NCBI RefSeq assembly: GCF_030247605.1
Contig: NZ_JAOTSB010000008.1
Location: 1 to 64,000, forward strand
Origin: Acidaminobacter sp.
Lineage (GTDB): Bacteria; Bacillota; Clostridia; Peptostreptococcales; Acidaminobacteraceae
DNA length: 64,000 bases
Direction: 5' to 3'
Shown here: positions 8,323 to 16,723 of the stretch, one piece after another
How positions within the stretch are numbered: the first letter of the stretch is position 1
Layout of the letters: each line of letters opens with the position of its first letter
Notes under the pieces: generated by a model
Database searches by the model: none
Seen by the model: the letters and a program-made list of their open reading frames with translations, nothing else
Told to the model about the DNA's origin: nothing
Position numbers and translations under genes: made by a program

Positions 8323-9423
8323 ATGAAAAACTTCTTAAGCCAGCTGGCACTTGGTCTAGAGCCCTACATTCCCGGCGAGCAGCCGAAAGATAAAAAGTAC
8401 GTCAAACTGAATACCAATGAGAATCCCTATCCGCCTTCCGAAAAGGTAGAAGCGGCAATTCATAGCGTCCCAATGGATCAGCTGCGGCTTTATCCGGATC
8501 CGGAATCGACAGATCTGCGCGTCACTATTGCAGACTACCTCAATGGGCTGATGGACTGCGAGTCGGCAATCCTCACCGCAACCAATGTCTTTATGGGCAA
8601 CGGTTCTGACGAGGTCCTGGCCTTTGTATTTCCTGCGTTTTTCACCGGCCGGTATATTGTGTTCCCTAATATTACCTACAGTTTTTATCCTGTTTACGCG
8701 AATCTGTTCCAGACAGAGTACCGGGAAATTCCGCTTCTCGAAGATTTTTCGGTTAGGGTGGAAGATTACCTGGAACTGGCTTCCAAAGGCGATCTGGGTG
8801 CTGATGGTATCCTCATCCCCAACCCGAACGCCCCGACCGGCCGCGCATTAACTAAGGCTGAAATCGAACAGATCGTCGCTTCCAATCCGGACATTGTGGT
8901 CGTCGTAGATGAAGCCTACATTGATTTTGGCGGCGAATCCGCAGTAGATCTCGTTCCAAAATATGATAATCTGCTGGTGGTTCACACCTTATCAAAATCC
9001 AGATCCCTGGCGGGCTTGCGTGTCGGTTTCGCCATAGGCAGCGATCAACTGATCGACGGCCTCAACAGGGTCAAAAACTCCTTCAACTCCTACACCATGG
9101 ACCGGATTGCTATGGCAGGCGCCAAAGCCGCGATCCTGGATCACGATTACTTCAATGAGAATCGAAACCGGATTATCAGCACCCGGGAGCGCGTTGTCGC
9201 CAGACTGGAGACAATGGGTTTTGAGGTGGTGCCATCCAAGGCCAATTTCATCTTTATCAGCCACGAGACTAAGGCGGCAGCAGAACTGTTTTCCAGACTG
9301 AGGGAAATGGGAATCCTGGTGCGGTACTTTAAAAAGCCGCTCATTGATGATCATCTCCGGGTTTCCATAGGCACAGACGAGGAGATGGATCAGTTCTTGA
9401 AGGCTTTGGAGTCCTTGATTTAA
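8323..9423 (+). CDS. hisC: histidinol-phosphate aminotransferase
   Basis: Class-II-like PLP aminotransferase of 366 residues, converting imidazole acetol phosphate and glutamate to histidinol phosphate. NTNENPYPPS is the substrate-loop signature near residue 30. NGSDEVL, the NPNAPTG cofactor-binding motif, the VDEAYIDF Asp/Tyr pair, and SKSRSLAGLRVGF, with the Schiff-base Lys, follow in order. ATG 8323 is preferred to GTG 8311 because AAGGTG lies about 10 bases upstream. It stands alone without other his genes, so a broad-specificity role (for example aromatic amino acids) is possible. Confidence 0.9.
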   Translation: MKNFLSQLALGLEPYIPGEQPKDKKYVKLNTNENPYPPSEKVEAAIHSVPMDQLRLYPDPESTDLRVTIADYLNGLMDCESAILTATNVFMGNGSDEVLAFVFPAFFTGRYIVFPNITYSFYPVYANLFQTEYREIPLLEDFSVRVEDYLELASKGDLGADGILIPNPNAPTGRALTKAEIEQIVASNPDIVVVVDEAYIDFGGESAVDLVPKYDNLLVVHTLSKSRSLAGLRVGFAIGSDQLIDGLNRVKNSFNSYTMDRIAMAGAKAAILDHDYFNENRNRIISTRERVVARLETMGFEVVPSKANFIFISHETKAAAELFSRLREMGILVRYFKKPLIDDHLRVSIGTDEEMDQFLKALESLI

Positions 9424-9439
9424 CTATTAAAAATAACAT

Positions 9440-9468
9440 TTGACATTGTGGTCTCTACGTGTTAGTAT
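9440..9468 (+). promoter_or_regulatory. promoter of the cold-shock gene, with long 5' UTR
   Basis: TTGACA (9440-9445), 17-base spacer, TAGTAT (9463-9468). Transcription near 9475 gives a 5' UTR of about 135 bases before the start at 9610, as expected of cold-shock mRNAs that use leader refolding. Confidence 0.75.
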
Positions 9469-9609
9469 AAGTTGTTGCTTAAATGAAGAGCAAATGATTT
9501 GACAAATGGTTTTAGAATTGGTGTCCGTTCAGTTGGGCCCTCTGATTTTAAAAGTCTATGTTATTTTCATTGCCAAGGTTTAAGACTAAAAAATTAGGAG
9601 GTACCTATT

Positions 9610-9810
9610 ATGAATGGTACAGTAAAATGGTTTAACGCAGACAAAGGCTTCGGCTTTATCACAGATGAGAATGGCAAAGACGTCTTTGCTCACTACTCAC
9701 AAATCAATGCTACTGGTTTCAGAGCATTGGAAGAAGGCCAAAAAGTAACGTTTGACGTTGCTCAAGGTCAAAAAGGTCCACAAGCTGAGAATATCGAAAT
9801 CGTAAGATAG
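9610..9810 (+). CDS. cold-shock protein, CspA family
   Basis: 66-residue OB-fold single-strand nucleic-acid-binding protein, standard length for the family. RNP1-like KGFGFIT (residues 14-20) and RNP2-like DVFAHYS (residues 27-33) are intact; the usual VFVHFS reads VFAHYS here. It begins [13 protein letters not shown], the classical Csp start. Ribosome site AGGAGGT lies 8 bases upstream. Its own promoter, long leader and terminator make it monocistronic. Confidence 0.96.
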   Translation: MNGTVKWFNADKGFGFITDENGKDVFAHYSQINATGFRALEEGQKVTFDVAQGQKGPQAENIEIVR

Positions 9811-9823
9811 TCCCTTGAGACTT

Positions 9824-9857
9824 AAGCCCCTGCGCCGTATGGCGCAGGGGCTTTTTT
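9824..9857 (+). terminator. intrinsic terminator after csp
   Basis: Perfect stem AAGCCCCTGCGCC / GGCGCAGGGGCTT with loop GTAT and a T6 tail. Confidence 0.92.
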
Positions 9858-9882
9858 AAGGTTTTTGGCTGTAAGTGAAAAG

Positions 9883-9909
9883 GAAACCGGGTGTCAGACA
9901 CCCAGTTTC
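9883..9909. repeat. short palindromic repeat
   Basis: GAAACCGGGTGTCA / GACACCCAGTTTC forms a near-perfect palindrome centred on GTGTCAGACAC. It lies between the csp terminator and the LacI-type gene stop and is identical in core to copies at 24.5 and 56.6 kb. Confidence 0.7.
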
Positions 9910-10965
9910 TCATTTAAGATGTTCACCCGACGATTCCCTCAGAAGCAGCTCGGTGGGCATAACAATGCTCTGAATGGGCATACTCGGATTTGACATCCGG
10001 CTTTGCAGCAGCTCGACCGCTTTGGCGCCCTGAAGCCTTGGGTGGGCGGTCACTGTGGAGAGGGAAGGACTGAAGGAAAGTCCTTCCGGAATCTCGTCGA
10101 AACCTATGACCGCCACATCCTTCCCTGGCACAATACCTCTGGATTTAAGCGCCATCATAGCACCTATGGCTATGGTGTCGTTATACGAGAAAATGGCTGT
10201 CGGCGGATTCGGAAGTTTAAAAAGGTGTTCAATCAAGTTTGACGCTTCTTCCCGGTTGCAAAGGCTTTCGGGTGTAAGTTCAGGATCGAAGTCGATCCCG
10301 AATTCATTCAGTGCCTGTTGATACCCCTGAAGGCGGCCATGCCAGGTATAGAGCTGCCGGTTGCCTCCAATGAAGGCAATGCGTCTGTGTCCTAGGGCCA
10401 GTAAATGCCTGGTGGCTTCGTAACCGCCATGGACGTTGTCGACCCCAATATAATCACAAGGCAGATCCGGAAACAGACGATTGATCAAAACAACCGGAAT
10501 CCCAAAACGCTGAATACGTTTGATCACCTCACTGCTGGTACCTGGCGCAGCGAAGAGCAATAAGCCGCTGATCCGGTACTCAAGCATCATAGAAATCATT
10601 CTGTCTTGGACCTCACAGGAGTCAAAGGTGGTTCCGAGCAGTGAAGTCTGCTCGGTTTCGTTCAGCTTTTGCTGAATGCCTATTAAAAGTTCCGTATAGA
10701 AAGGATTCACCAGATCCGTCACAATGATGCCTATTGCGCCCGAACCGGCAGTACTTGAGCGAAGGCTGGCAGCGCCCCGGTCATAGACGTAGCCCAGTTC
10801 CTCAATAGCTTTGAAGACCTTCTGGCAGGTCGCTTCGGGGATGCTTGGGTTTCCATTCAGGGCCATGGAAGCCGTCGTCAGGGAGACCCCTGCATGGGCC
10901 GCGACTTGCTTTAGGGTCACGCGTTTTTGTGTGGATTTTTTCAAGGGGGGGATCACCTGCTTCAT
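9910..10965 (-). CDS. LacI family transcriptional regulator
   Basis: 351-residue LacI/GalR repressor. The N-terminal helix-turn-helix reads RVTLKQVAAHAGVSLTTASM, followed by the hinge-helix stretch SIPEATCQKVFKAIEELGY. The periplasmic-binding-like core includes AIGIIVTDLVNPFY, ALGHRRIAFIGG, IFSYNDTIAIGAMM and VIGFDEI. The start at 10965 (MKQVIPP) is preferred over 11010 because an AAAGG precedes it and the upstream extension is just Arg-rich. It is divergent from a Gfo/Idh/MocA oxidoreductase with CG-centred operator-like sites between them, so it probably represses that gene and itself. Effector is probably a sugar or polyol, by inference. Confidence 0.93.
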   Translation of the reverse strand: MKQVIPPLKKSTQKRVTLKQVAAHAGVSLTTASMALNGNPSIPEATCQKVFKAIEELGYVYDRGAASLRSSTAGSGAIGIIVTDLVNPFYTELLIGIQQKLNETEQTSLLGTTFDSCEVQDRMISMMLEYRISGLLLFAAPGTSSEVIKRIQRFGIPVVLINRLFPDLPCDYIGVDNVHGGYEATRHLLALGHRRIAFIGGNRQLYTWHGRLQGYQQALNEFGIDFDPELTPESLCNREEASNLIEHLFKLPNPPTAIFSYNDTIAIGAMMALKSRGIVPGKDVAVIGFDEIPEGLSFSPSLSTVTAHPRLQGAKAVELLQSRMSNPSMPIQSIVMPTELLLRESSGEHLK

Positions 10966-11111
10966 TTGAAATCTAAAGACCTTTCTCCAACGGCGTCGAA
11001 ACACAGCCAATCGTCTGACTTCCTTTGCGCTTATTCAGCGCTCTGGAATTCAAAAGCCTGGAGTTTTACATCATTATACTCGGTTTTGAGAGACTGTGTC
11101 AAAGAATTTAC

Positions 11112-11123
11112 TGAAACGATTCA
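11112..11123. promoter_or_regulatory. LacI-type operator, proximal to the repressor gene
   Basis: TGAAACGATTCA, an imperfect palindrome centred on CG, as LacI/GalR proteins prefer. It lies about 147 bases upstream of the repressor start and matches the pair at 11209-11233. Confidence 0.6.
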
Positions 11124-11174
11124 ACGGTTCGTAATTGACAATTTAATAACGTGCTAATTCAGAGTTGAACCCAA

Positions 11175-11233
11175 TTGACAAACTGAACCAGCCCGCTTAA
11201 AATACTATTAAAACGATTTACTGAAACGATTTA
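11175..11233 (+). promoter_or_regulatory. promoter with two overlapping LacI-type operators
   Basis: TTGACA (11175-11180), 17-base spacer, TAAAAT (11198-11203). Directly downstream are TAAAACGATTTA (11209-11220) and TGAAACGATTTA (11222-11233), both CG-centred. A repressor bound here would cover the transcription start. Confidence 0.75.
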
Positions 11234-11321
11234 GTAATCGGTAGAGACTTAATCAACCAGTATAAAGCATAGACATTTTATCGGGATGTATGATAATGAT
11301 GAAAGCTCAGGAGGGTTTCAA

Positions 11322-12500
11322 ATGGCGAAAAAGGAAGTTGTTATCGCACTGGTGGGCGGAGGATACGGCGCGGTTCTTCACCTCAACGGTTATGAGAAAA
11401 TTCATGGTGTGGATGTCCGAATCAAGACGCTGGTCGACGTGGATGTTGAAAAGGCTATGACGCTCAAGGAAAAGTACAATATTGAGCAAGTCATCACAGA
11501 CTACAAAGACGCCCTCAACGACCCTGAAATTGACATCATTGATATTGTCACCCCGCCATCGCTGCATCCTATGATGGTCTATGACGCCATGCGCGCTGGC
11601 AAGCACGTCATCTGCGAAAAGCCTTTTACAGGGTATTTTGGTGAAGCAGGCGATCCGGAGCTGATTGGCAAAAACGTCTCTAAACGTCAAATGTTTGAAG
11701 CTGTCTGCATGGAGCTGGACAAGGCGAGAGACATAGTCCAGGCCAGCGGCAAGCTTTTCATGTATGCTGAGAATTTTGTCTATGCGCCAAACCTCAGAAA
11801 GGCCGCTGAGTTCATCACCGCCAAGGGCAGCCGCATCTTGTTCATGAAGGGCGAGGCCAGTCTCAAAGGCTCCAGCTCGGCAGTTGCGGGGCTTTGGAAC
11901 AAAACCGGCGGCGGGCCGCTCATGCGCAACGCGATCCATCCGCTGACCGGCATGCTTTGGCTGAAGAAGACTGAGGCTGCTTCTAAAGGCGAGGACATGA
12001 AGGTGGTCAGTGTCACGGCGGATGCCGGGAATGTGGTTCCTAGGCTCACCAAGGAAGAACGCAGGCACCTCAGCGCCAACCCTGTTGATGTGGAAGACAC
12101 GATCACCGTCACCCTGACCTTTTCGGACGGGACTAAAGCCCTGGTCATAGGCTCGGATACCTATCTGGGCGGGACCAAAACCTATATTGATGTCTACGCG
12201 AACGACGCGACCTTCAATTGCAACGTCGCGCCTACGGATTACTTTCAGACCTATTTCCTGGATGAGGAAAAGATTGAGGACATCTATCTGGCGGAAATGA
12301 TTCCGAACAAGCTGGGGTGGAACCGCTCCTTTGTGTCGGATGAAGTCCTCAGAGGCTATACCGGCGAGCTTCAGGATTTTGTTGAATGCGTTGCGTTTGA
12401 CCGCCATCCGGTCAGCGACTTTGACCTGGCAGCGGAAAGCGTGAAGCTGGTGTACGCCGCCTACCTCTCGGCGGAGGAAGGCAGACGGGTTGACCTTTAG
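11322..12500 (+). CDS. Gfo/Idh/MocA family oxidoreductase
   Basis: 392-residue NAD(P)-dependent sugar/polyol dehydrogenase family protein. The N-terminal Rossmann motif is ALVGGGYGAVLHLNGY (about residues 7-22). VTPPSLHPMMVYDAMRAGKHVICEKPF contains the family's EKP lysine motif (about residues 78-104); written here in two parts because of its length. The C-terminal half has the GFO_IDH_MocA beta-sheet domain with a DVEDTITVTLTF strand. CAGGAGGG lies 6 bases before ATG 11322; the in-frame ATG at 11286 has no such site. Substrate is unknown, but the divergent LacI-type gene suggests inducible carbohydrate use. Confidence 0.9.
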   Translation: MAKKEVVIALVGGGYGAVLHLNGYEKIHGVDVRIKTLVDVDVEKAMTLKEKYNIEQVITDYKDALNDPEIDIIDIVTPPSLHPMMVYDAMRAGKHVICEKPFTGYFGEAGDPELIGKNVSKRQMFEAVCMELDKARDIVQASGKLFMYAENFVYAPNLRKAAEFITAKGSRILFMKGEASLKGSSSAVAGLWNKTGGGPLMRNAIHPLTGMLWLKKTEAASKGEDMKVVSVTADAGNVVPRLTKEERRHLSANPVDVEDTITVTLTFSDGTKALVIGSDTYLGGTKTYIDVYANDATFNCNVAPTDYFQTYFLDEEKIEDIYLAEMIPNKLGWNRSFVSDEVLRGYTGELQDFVECVAFDRHPVSDFDLAAESVKLVYAAYLSAEEGRRVDL

Positions 12501-12515
12501 GCGCATTGTGGGATT

Positions 12516-12557
12516 ACGGGACCATCGGCAGAGCTTTTGTTATTGCCGATGGTCTTT
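12516..12557 (+). terminator. terminator built from an inverted ACCATCGGCA pair
   Basis: GACCATCGGCA (12520-12530) pairs with TGCCGATGGTC (12544-12554) across a 13-base loop, followed by TTTT. Both arms are copies of the over-represented motif discussed in the findings. Confidence 0.85.
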
Positions 12558-12621
12558 TGTCGTCCTCCATTACGCGGTTTACTCGGGCATAAAATTGGTA
12601 AATATGTAAAAGGTGATTCGT

Positions 12622-12921
12622 ATGGACAAGGACAGAATAGAGATGGAAAAACGCGTTGTGAATAAAATGATCGAGATCTACTGTAAGGGGCACCACAACA
12701 AGGCATCCGTCTGTTCTGAATGCGACGCGTTGGCTTCTTACGCGCTGACTCGGTTAGAGCGCTGCAAATTTGGCTCTGAGAAACCGTTTTGCTCTAAGTG
12801 CTCAGTGCATTGCTACAGTCCTGAGATGCGGGACCGGATCCGGGAGGTCATGCGGTATTCAGGGCCTAGGATGCTGTTTTATGAACCCGTCGCGGCACTG
12901 CGCCATTTGGTGGGGAAGTAA
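12622..12921 (+). CDS. nitrous oxide-stimulated promoter family protein
   Basis: 99-residue cysteine-rich protein matching the family named nitrous oxide-stimulated promoter. The conserved cysteines are in order: CKGHH, CSECDALASYALTRLERC, CSKCSVHCY. It ends with the family segment REVMRYSGPRML. The many cysteines suggest metal or cluster binding. Despite the family name, a biochemical role is not established. AAGGTGA lies 7 bases before ATG 12622. It is flanked by two near-identical terminators of the ACCATCGGCA type. Confidence 0.85.
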   Translation: MDKDRIEMEKRVVNKMIEIYCKGHHNKASVCSECDALASYALTRLERCKFGSEKPFCSKCSVHCYSPEMRDRIREVMRYSGPRMLFYEPVAALRHLVGK

Positions 12922-12966
12922 TAAGACGACAGACTGATTCAACTTAAGGATAATGGTGGGATTAAG

Positions 12967-13007
12967 GGACCATCGGCAGAGCTTTTGTTTTTGCCGATGG
13001 TTTTTTG
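12967..13007 (+). terminator. terminator built from an inverted ACCATCGGCA pair
   Basis: GACCATCGGCA (12968-12978) pairs with TGCCGATGGT (12992-13001), followed by T6. The loop, GAGCTTTTGTTTT, is nearly the same as in the terminator at 12516-12557, so one may be a copy of the other. Confidence 0.85.
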
Positions 13008-13017
13008 TTAGCGTAGT

Positions 13018-13045
13018 GAAACCTTTTAATCTCCTCGATGGTCTA
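13018..13045 (+). promoter_or_regulatory. ECF-sigma-type promoter
   Basis: TGAAACC (-35 element GAAACC at 13018-13023), 16-base spacer, GGTCTA (13040-13045). This matches the GAAAC/CGTCTA pattern used by ECF sigma factors and sits just upstream of the sigma gene, which implies autoregulation. Confidence 0.65.
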
Positions 13046-13077
13046 ATGGGTGAATCTTGAAAGGAGGGATCGTAGCG

Positions 13078-13596
13078 GTGTTTGGAAAAAAGAGAAATCA
13101 GCTGCAGGATCGGGAAGCAGCGCTCATTCAATTAATACAAGAGCATAAACTCCAGCTTTACCGTATTGCTTACAGTTATGTCAAGAACGAGCAGGACGCA
13201 TTGGATGTGGTTCAGGAGGCCACGTACAAGGCTATTGTCAATCAGGAGAAATTGAAAGAGGAAGCCTATATGAAAAGCTGGCTGATCAGGATCCTGATCA
13301 ATTGTGCTTTGGATGTGCTCAGAAAAAGAGAAAATGTCGCCCAAGCCCCTGAAGTCTGGGTTGGAGCCTCATCAAATCAGGGACTGGATACTGAGGCTGT
13401 CATGGACTTGAGGGAGGCCATTCAGGGACTGGATGAGACTCAGAAAAAACTGATTCATCTGAAATACTTTGAGGATCTGAAACTCGAAGAAATTTCCGGG
13501 ATTATGGAAATGCCGCTGGGCACGGTGAAGAGCCAGCTGCACAGAATTGTGAAGCGGCTGAGAATTGAGTTAAAGGAGGTCGAAGTGTTTGAATAA
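13078..13596 (+). CDS. RNA polymerase sigma factor, ECF (SigV-like)
   Basis: 172-residue sigma-70 family protein of extracytoplasmic-function type. Region 2 spans AYSYVKNEQDALDVVQEATY (about residues 31-50) with the following KSWLIRILINCALDVLR. Region 4 holds LIHLKYFEDLKLEEISGIM and the recognition helix GTVKSQLHRI. The start is a GTG at 13078, 10 bases after AAAGGAGGG; a TTG at 13057 lies within the ribosome-site region and is unlikely. It overlaps the next gene by 8 bases, the standard arrangement of a sigma factor with its anti-sigma partner. An ECF-type promoter precedes it. Confidence 0.93.
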   Translation: MFGKKRNQLQDREAALIQLIQEHKLQLYRIAYSYVKNEQDALDVVQEATYKAIVNQEKLKEEAYMKSWLIRILINCALDVLRKRENVAQAPEVWVGASSNQGLDTEAVMDLREAIQGLDETQKKLIHLKYFEDLKLEEISGIMEMPLGTVKSQLHRIVKRLRIELKEVEVFE

Positions 13597-14530
13597 GCGG
13601 GTTCAAGCATTAAATCATATGAAAATGAATTATCGTGAGTTGAAGGCACCTGAGAAATTGGATGAGGTCATAAATAATGCGATTCTTGAGGGGCAACGTG
13701 ACAAGCAGACTATGACACGAAAAATTAATTCTGGAGAACAGAAGTCTTCGCAGGCACTTAGGCGTGTTCTTTATGCTTCAGCTGCGGCGCTGGTAATTTT
13801 TGTAGGCAGTCTAAATGCTTCGCCCATGTTCGCAAGTAAACTGGCAGAGATCCCTGTTTTGGGTCAGTTGGTCAAAATACTGACCTTCACGGACGGCAAG
13901 GCAAGCGGCGGAATGGTCACTGATGGCACTGACATCAGTGGAATCAGCACACAAACTGAGAACGGAAAGGCGCAGTTCATCATCCATTTCGACCAGGACG
14001 GCGCGTCGCAAGACCTTGCCAGTGCCTATAAGGTCGTCTATGCGCAAAAGCCTGAAACGCTGTTGTTTGAAATCAGCGGTGTCAGAATGCTCTCGGCGCT
14101 AGAGGATTTTGAAAAAATCAAGGAGAGTCCGCTTGTAACAGCGGTCTATCCTGTCGTCACGCTGGATGACTCCATGGTCCGCTTTATGATTGTGTTTTCG
14201 GTGTCTATTTCCTACGAAATACGCGAGATGGCGTCACCTGCGAGTCTGGTGGTGGAGGTAGAAACCTCTCCTGAGGCCACAACTGTTTTAGAGAGCTATC
14301 GAGTTCGAACTGTGGACATGCCGCGTGGCGAAGGTCTGGCGATCCTGGAAGAAACCATCATGAATCAGTATCCAAATCGCAGGATTTTGCCTTCCGCAAC
14401 GGAAAGCGACCTCTTTTTCCTGGAGATTGGACAGCTGGATTCTGAAGCCCTTGCTGTGGAAATGCTGGATGAGCTCAGGGCATTGTATCCAGGGCTGGAG
14501 ATTTTCATTGAGAAGACTGAGGCACAATAG
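13589..14530 (+). CDS. membrane-anchored anti-sigma factor (RsiV-like / DUF4179)
   Basis: 313-residue protein starting at TTG 13589, 7 bases after AAAGGAGGT inside the sigma gene. The N-terminal cytoplasmic segment (residues 1-57) is charged and should hold the sigma. One membrane helix follows (VLYASAAALVIFVGS, about residues 59-73). Just after it the segment ASKLAEIPVLGQLVKILTFT is typical of DUF4179/RsiV-type proteins. The extracellular half (about 110-313) probably senses a cell-envelope signal. I do not see a clear lysozyme-binding DUF3298 domain, so the signal may differ from that of RsiV. Confidence 0.8.
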   Translation: MNKRVQALNHMKMNYRELKAPEKLDEVINNAILEGQRDKQTMTRKINSGEQKSSQALRRVLYASAAALVIFVGSLNASPMFASKLAEIPVLGQLVKILTFTDGKASGGMVTDGTDISGISTQTENGKAQFIIHFDQDGASQDLASAYKVVYAQKPETLLFEISGVRMLSALEDFEKIKESPLVTAVYPVVTLDDSMVRFMIVFSVSISYEIREMASPASLVVEVETSPEATTVLESYRVRTVDMPRGEGLAILEETIMNQYPNRRILPSATESDLFFLEIGQLDSEALAVEMLDELRALYPGLEIFIEKTEAQ

Positions 14531-14611
14531 ATATCGCTTATAAAAAAATTATAAAAAAATTTGGGATACCTCTTGGCAGCATAAAAGTGGTAAGATGGGA
14601 AAAAGAAGGAT

Positions 14612-14682
14612 AAACTCGTGGTTGATAAACTCGATGTCAGCGGCTAGCGCCTATCAACCCCGAGTTTCAACCCCGAGTTTCA
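14612..14682. repeat. palindromic repeat with duplicated right arm
   Basis: AAACTCG.GGTTGATAAACTCGATGTCA leads into GCGGCTAGCGCCTATCAACC, then CCGAGTTTCA is present twice in tandem. The core matches copies at 1-31 and 24483-24525. It lies 30-100 bases upstream of the macrodomain gene. Confidence 0.6.
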
Positions 14683-14718
14683 CTACCTTTTATACACTGT
14701 GACCAGGAGGCTGAGCCC

Positions 14719-15714
14719 ATGCCGTTAAAGTTTGTTCGAAATGACATTACCAAAATGAATGTGGATGCCATTGTCAATGCGGCCAATGCCGGGCTGCAGA
14801 TGGGCGGCGGTGTGTGCGGCGCTATCTTTGAGGCAGCGGGACCAAGAGAGCTCCAGGCCGATTGTAACCGCATAGGCAGCTGTGCCGTGGGCGGCGCAGT
14901 GATCACCCAAGGCTACCGGCTTCCGGCGAAATTCGTCATTCACGCGGTAGGGCCCATCTGGCAGGGTGGCGGGAACAAGGAGGAAGAACTCCTGAGAAGC
15001 TGCTACACTCGCTCCATGACTCTGGCCGTTCAGCATAATTTAAATTCGATCGCCTTTCCCCTGATTTCCTCTGGCATTTACGGCTACCCTAAGGATGAAG
15101 CCCTGCGTGTGGCTATAACGGCCATCAGTGAGTTTTTAATGAAGCATGAGCTCGAGGTTTACCTGGTGCTGTTCGACAAGAAGGCGTTTGTCCTGAGCCA
15201 GAAGCTGGTTGAATCAATTGATCAGTATATAGACGATCATTATGTGGATGAGCGTGCAGTTAGCGAACGTGGGCGTGTCCTGCAACATTATGATGTCAGT
15301 GTAATGGAGTCTGTGAATCGACCATCGGCGGCCATAAGCAAAGAGATGACGCTGGAGGAGCGGCTGGATCGGCTGGACGAATCGTTTTCAGGCATGCTCC
15401 TGAGGCTGATCGACGAGAAGGGCATGACGGACGTGGAGGCCTACAAGAAGGCCAACATTGACCGACGGCTGTTTTCGAAGATCAGAAGCCAGCCGGAGTA
15501 CAGCCCCAGCAAAGCGACAGCCATAGCTTTCGCCATATCCCTCAGACTGGACCTGGGAGAGACCCGGGAACTGCTGAGCAAAGCCGGCTTTACCCTGTCC
15601 CGCAGCAGCCGCTTTGACCTGATCATCTCCTATTTCATTGAAATGGAAATCTACGATATCTTCAAAATCAACGAGGTCTTGTTTGCCTACGATCAGGCGC
15701 TCCTCGGTGCGTGA
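14719..15714 (+). CDS. macrodomain protein with C-terminal HTH-like domain
   Basis: 331 residues. Residues 1 to about 165 form an ADP-ribose-binding macrodomain: NDITKMNVDAIVNAANAGL, the GGGVCGAIF loop, and SSGIYGYP are the ligand-binding segments. After a linker, residues about 215-331 form an all-alpha domain, with VEAYKKANIDRRLFSKIR and KATAIAFAISLRLDLGETREL resembling a phage-repressor-like helix-turn-helix domain. It probably binds or hydrolyses ADP-ribose-type ligands such as O-acetyl-ADP-ribose or modified proteins. AGGAGG precedes the start. A VWA-domain gene follows 125 bases downstream. Confidence 0.88.
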   Translation: MPLKFVRNDITKMNVDAIVNAANAGLQMGGGVCGAIFEAAGPRELQADCNRIGSCAVGGAVITQGYRLPAKFVIHAVGPIWQGGGNKEEELLRSCYTRSMTLAVQHNLNSIAFPLISSGIYGYPKDEALRVAITAISEFLMKHELEVYLVLFDKKAFVLSQKLVESIDQYIDDHYVDERAVSERGRVLQHYDVSVMESVNRPSAAISKEMTLEERLDRLDESFSGMLLRLIDEKGMTDVEAYKKANIDRRLFSKIRSQPEYSPSKATAIAFAISLRLDLGETRELLSKAGFTLSRSSRFDLIISYFIEMEIYDIFKINEVLFAYDQALLGA

Positions 15715-15839
15715 GGATCAAATCTGATTTAGATATATTGCCTTGTCTTGACCGGTTTAAATTGTCGCTTCCGAGGCGACCATCCGACCTCCCGAAATTG
15801 GTATGCTTAAGGCATCCAATACCAGGGAGGTTTTAAATT

Positions 15840-16532
15840 ATGAAAGCTATGACTGAGACAATGGACAATAAACCGCAAGCCGCAAACCTCACCGAACTGA
15901 TTTTTATTCTGGACCGCAGCGGATCCATGTCGGGGCTGGAAAGTGACACCATAGGCGGGTACAACGCCATGATTGAGAAGCAAAAACAGGAACCCGGCGA
16001 CGCCGTCATCACCACGGCGCTCTTTGACGACCGCTATGAGCTGCTGCACGACAGGATTCCGCTGAAAGGCATTCGACCTATCACAGAACGCGAATACTAT
16101 GTGCGTGGGACGACCGCGCTGCTGGACGCTATTGGACAGTCGATCCAGAAGCTCATCAATGTTCACCGTCATACCGCACCGGAAGCCCGGGCGGACAAGG
16201 TACTGTTCGTCATCACCACGGACGGCATGGAAAACGCCAGCCAGGAATATACCTACAAAAAAATTTACGACATGATTCGCCATCAAAAGGAACGCTATGG
16301 CTGGGAGTTTATTTTCCTCGGTGCCAACATTGACGCCATCAAGACCGCGGCCAAGTTTGGCATAAATGCCGACCGCGCAGCCAATTACCATGCAGATGAA
16401 GCCGGGACCCAGCTGAACTTCAGGTCTGTCAGTGAAGCTGTCAGCGCAGTAAGGGCGAACAGGGAACTGACCGAGGACTGGAAGGCAGACATTGAGCAGG
16501 ATTTTGTGAAGCGCGGGGGCAAGCGGAAGTAG
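15840..16532 (+). CDS. von Willebrand factor A (VWA) domain protein
   Basis: 230-residue cytoplasmic single-domain VWA protein. The metal-ion-dependent adhesion site DRSGSM is at residues 25-30. The threonine motif lies at RGTTALLDA (about 90-98), and the third site in FVITTDGMENAS (about 123-134). No signal peptide or membrane helix is seen. AGGGAGG lies 8 bases upstream. The gene follows the macrodomain-HTH gene in the same direction, so the two may form a two-gene unit. Function unknown; VWA proteins of this type typically mediate metal-dependent protein interactions. Confidence 0.87.
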   Translation: MKAMTETMDNKPQAANLTELIFILDRSGSMSGLESDTIGGYNAMIEKQKQEPGDAVITTALFDDRYELLHDRIPLKGIRPITEREYYVRGTTALLDAIGQSIQKLINVHRHTAPEARADKVLFVITTDGMENASQEYTYKKIYDMIRHQKERYGWEFIFLGANIDAIKTAAKFGINADRAANYHADEAGTQLNFRSVSEAVSAVRANRELTEDWKADIEQDFVKRGGKRK

Positions 16533-16559
16533 TGAGCCGCTCAATTTAAAAGTCATCCG

Positions 16560-16608
16560 GAAGATGGCATCTCAAAGCTTATGGCGGAGGATGCCGTCTT
16601 CTTTTTTT
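16560..16608 (+). terminator. intrinsic terminator after the VWA gene
   Basis: GAAGATGGCATC pairs with GATGCCGTCTTC (one mismatch) and is followed by T7. Confidence 0.85.
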
Positions 16609-16723
16609 CGATTAATGTCGAAATTTCGCGTTTCAGTGCTCGCTATAAAGGGGATGAATGAGGTGATAGGTTTGCCGATGGTCTCCTAAGGCAGATGTCA
16701 TCCAACATTACTTCAGGGGGTAA

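Noticed and set aside
11307..12506. 399-codon open frame on the minus strand
   Set aside because: It is the exact antisense of the Gfo/Idh/MocA gene, which has family motifs, a good ribosome site and a promoter.
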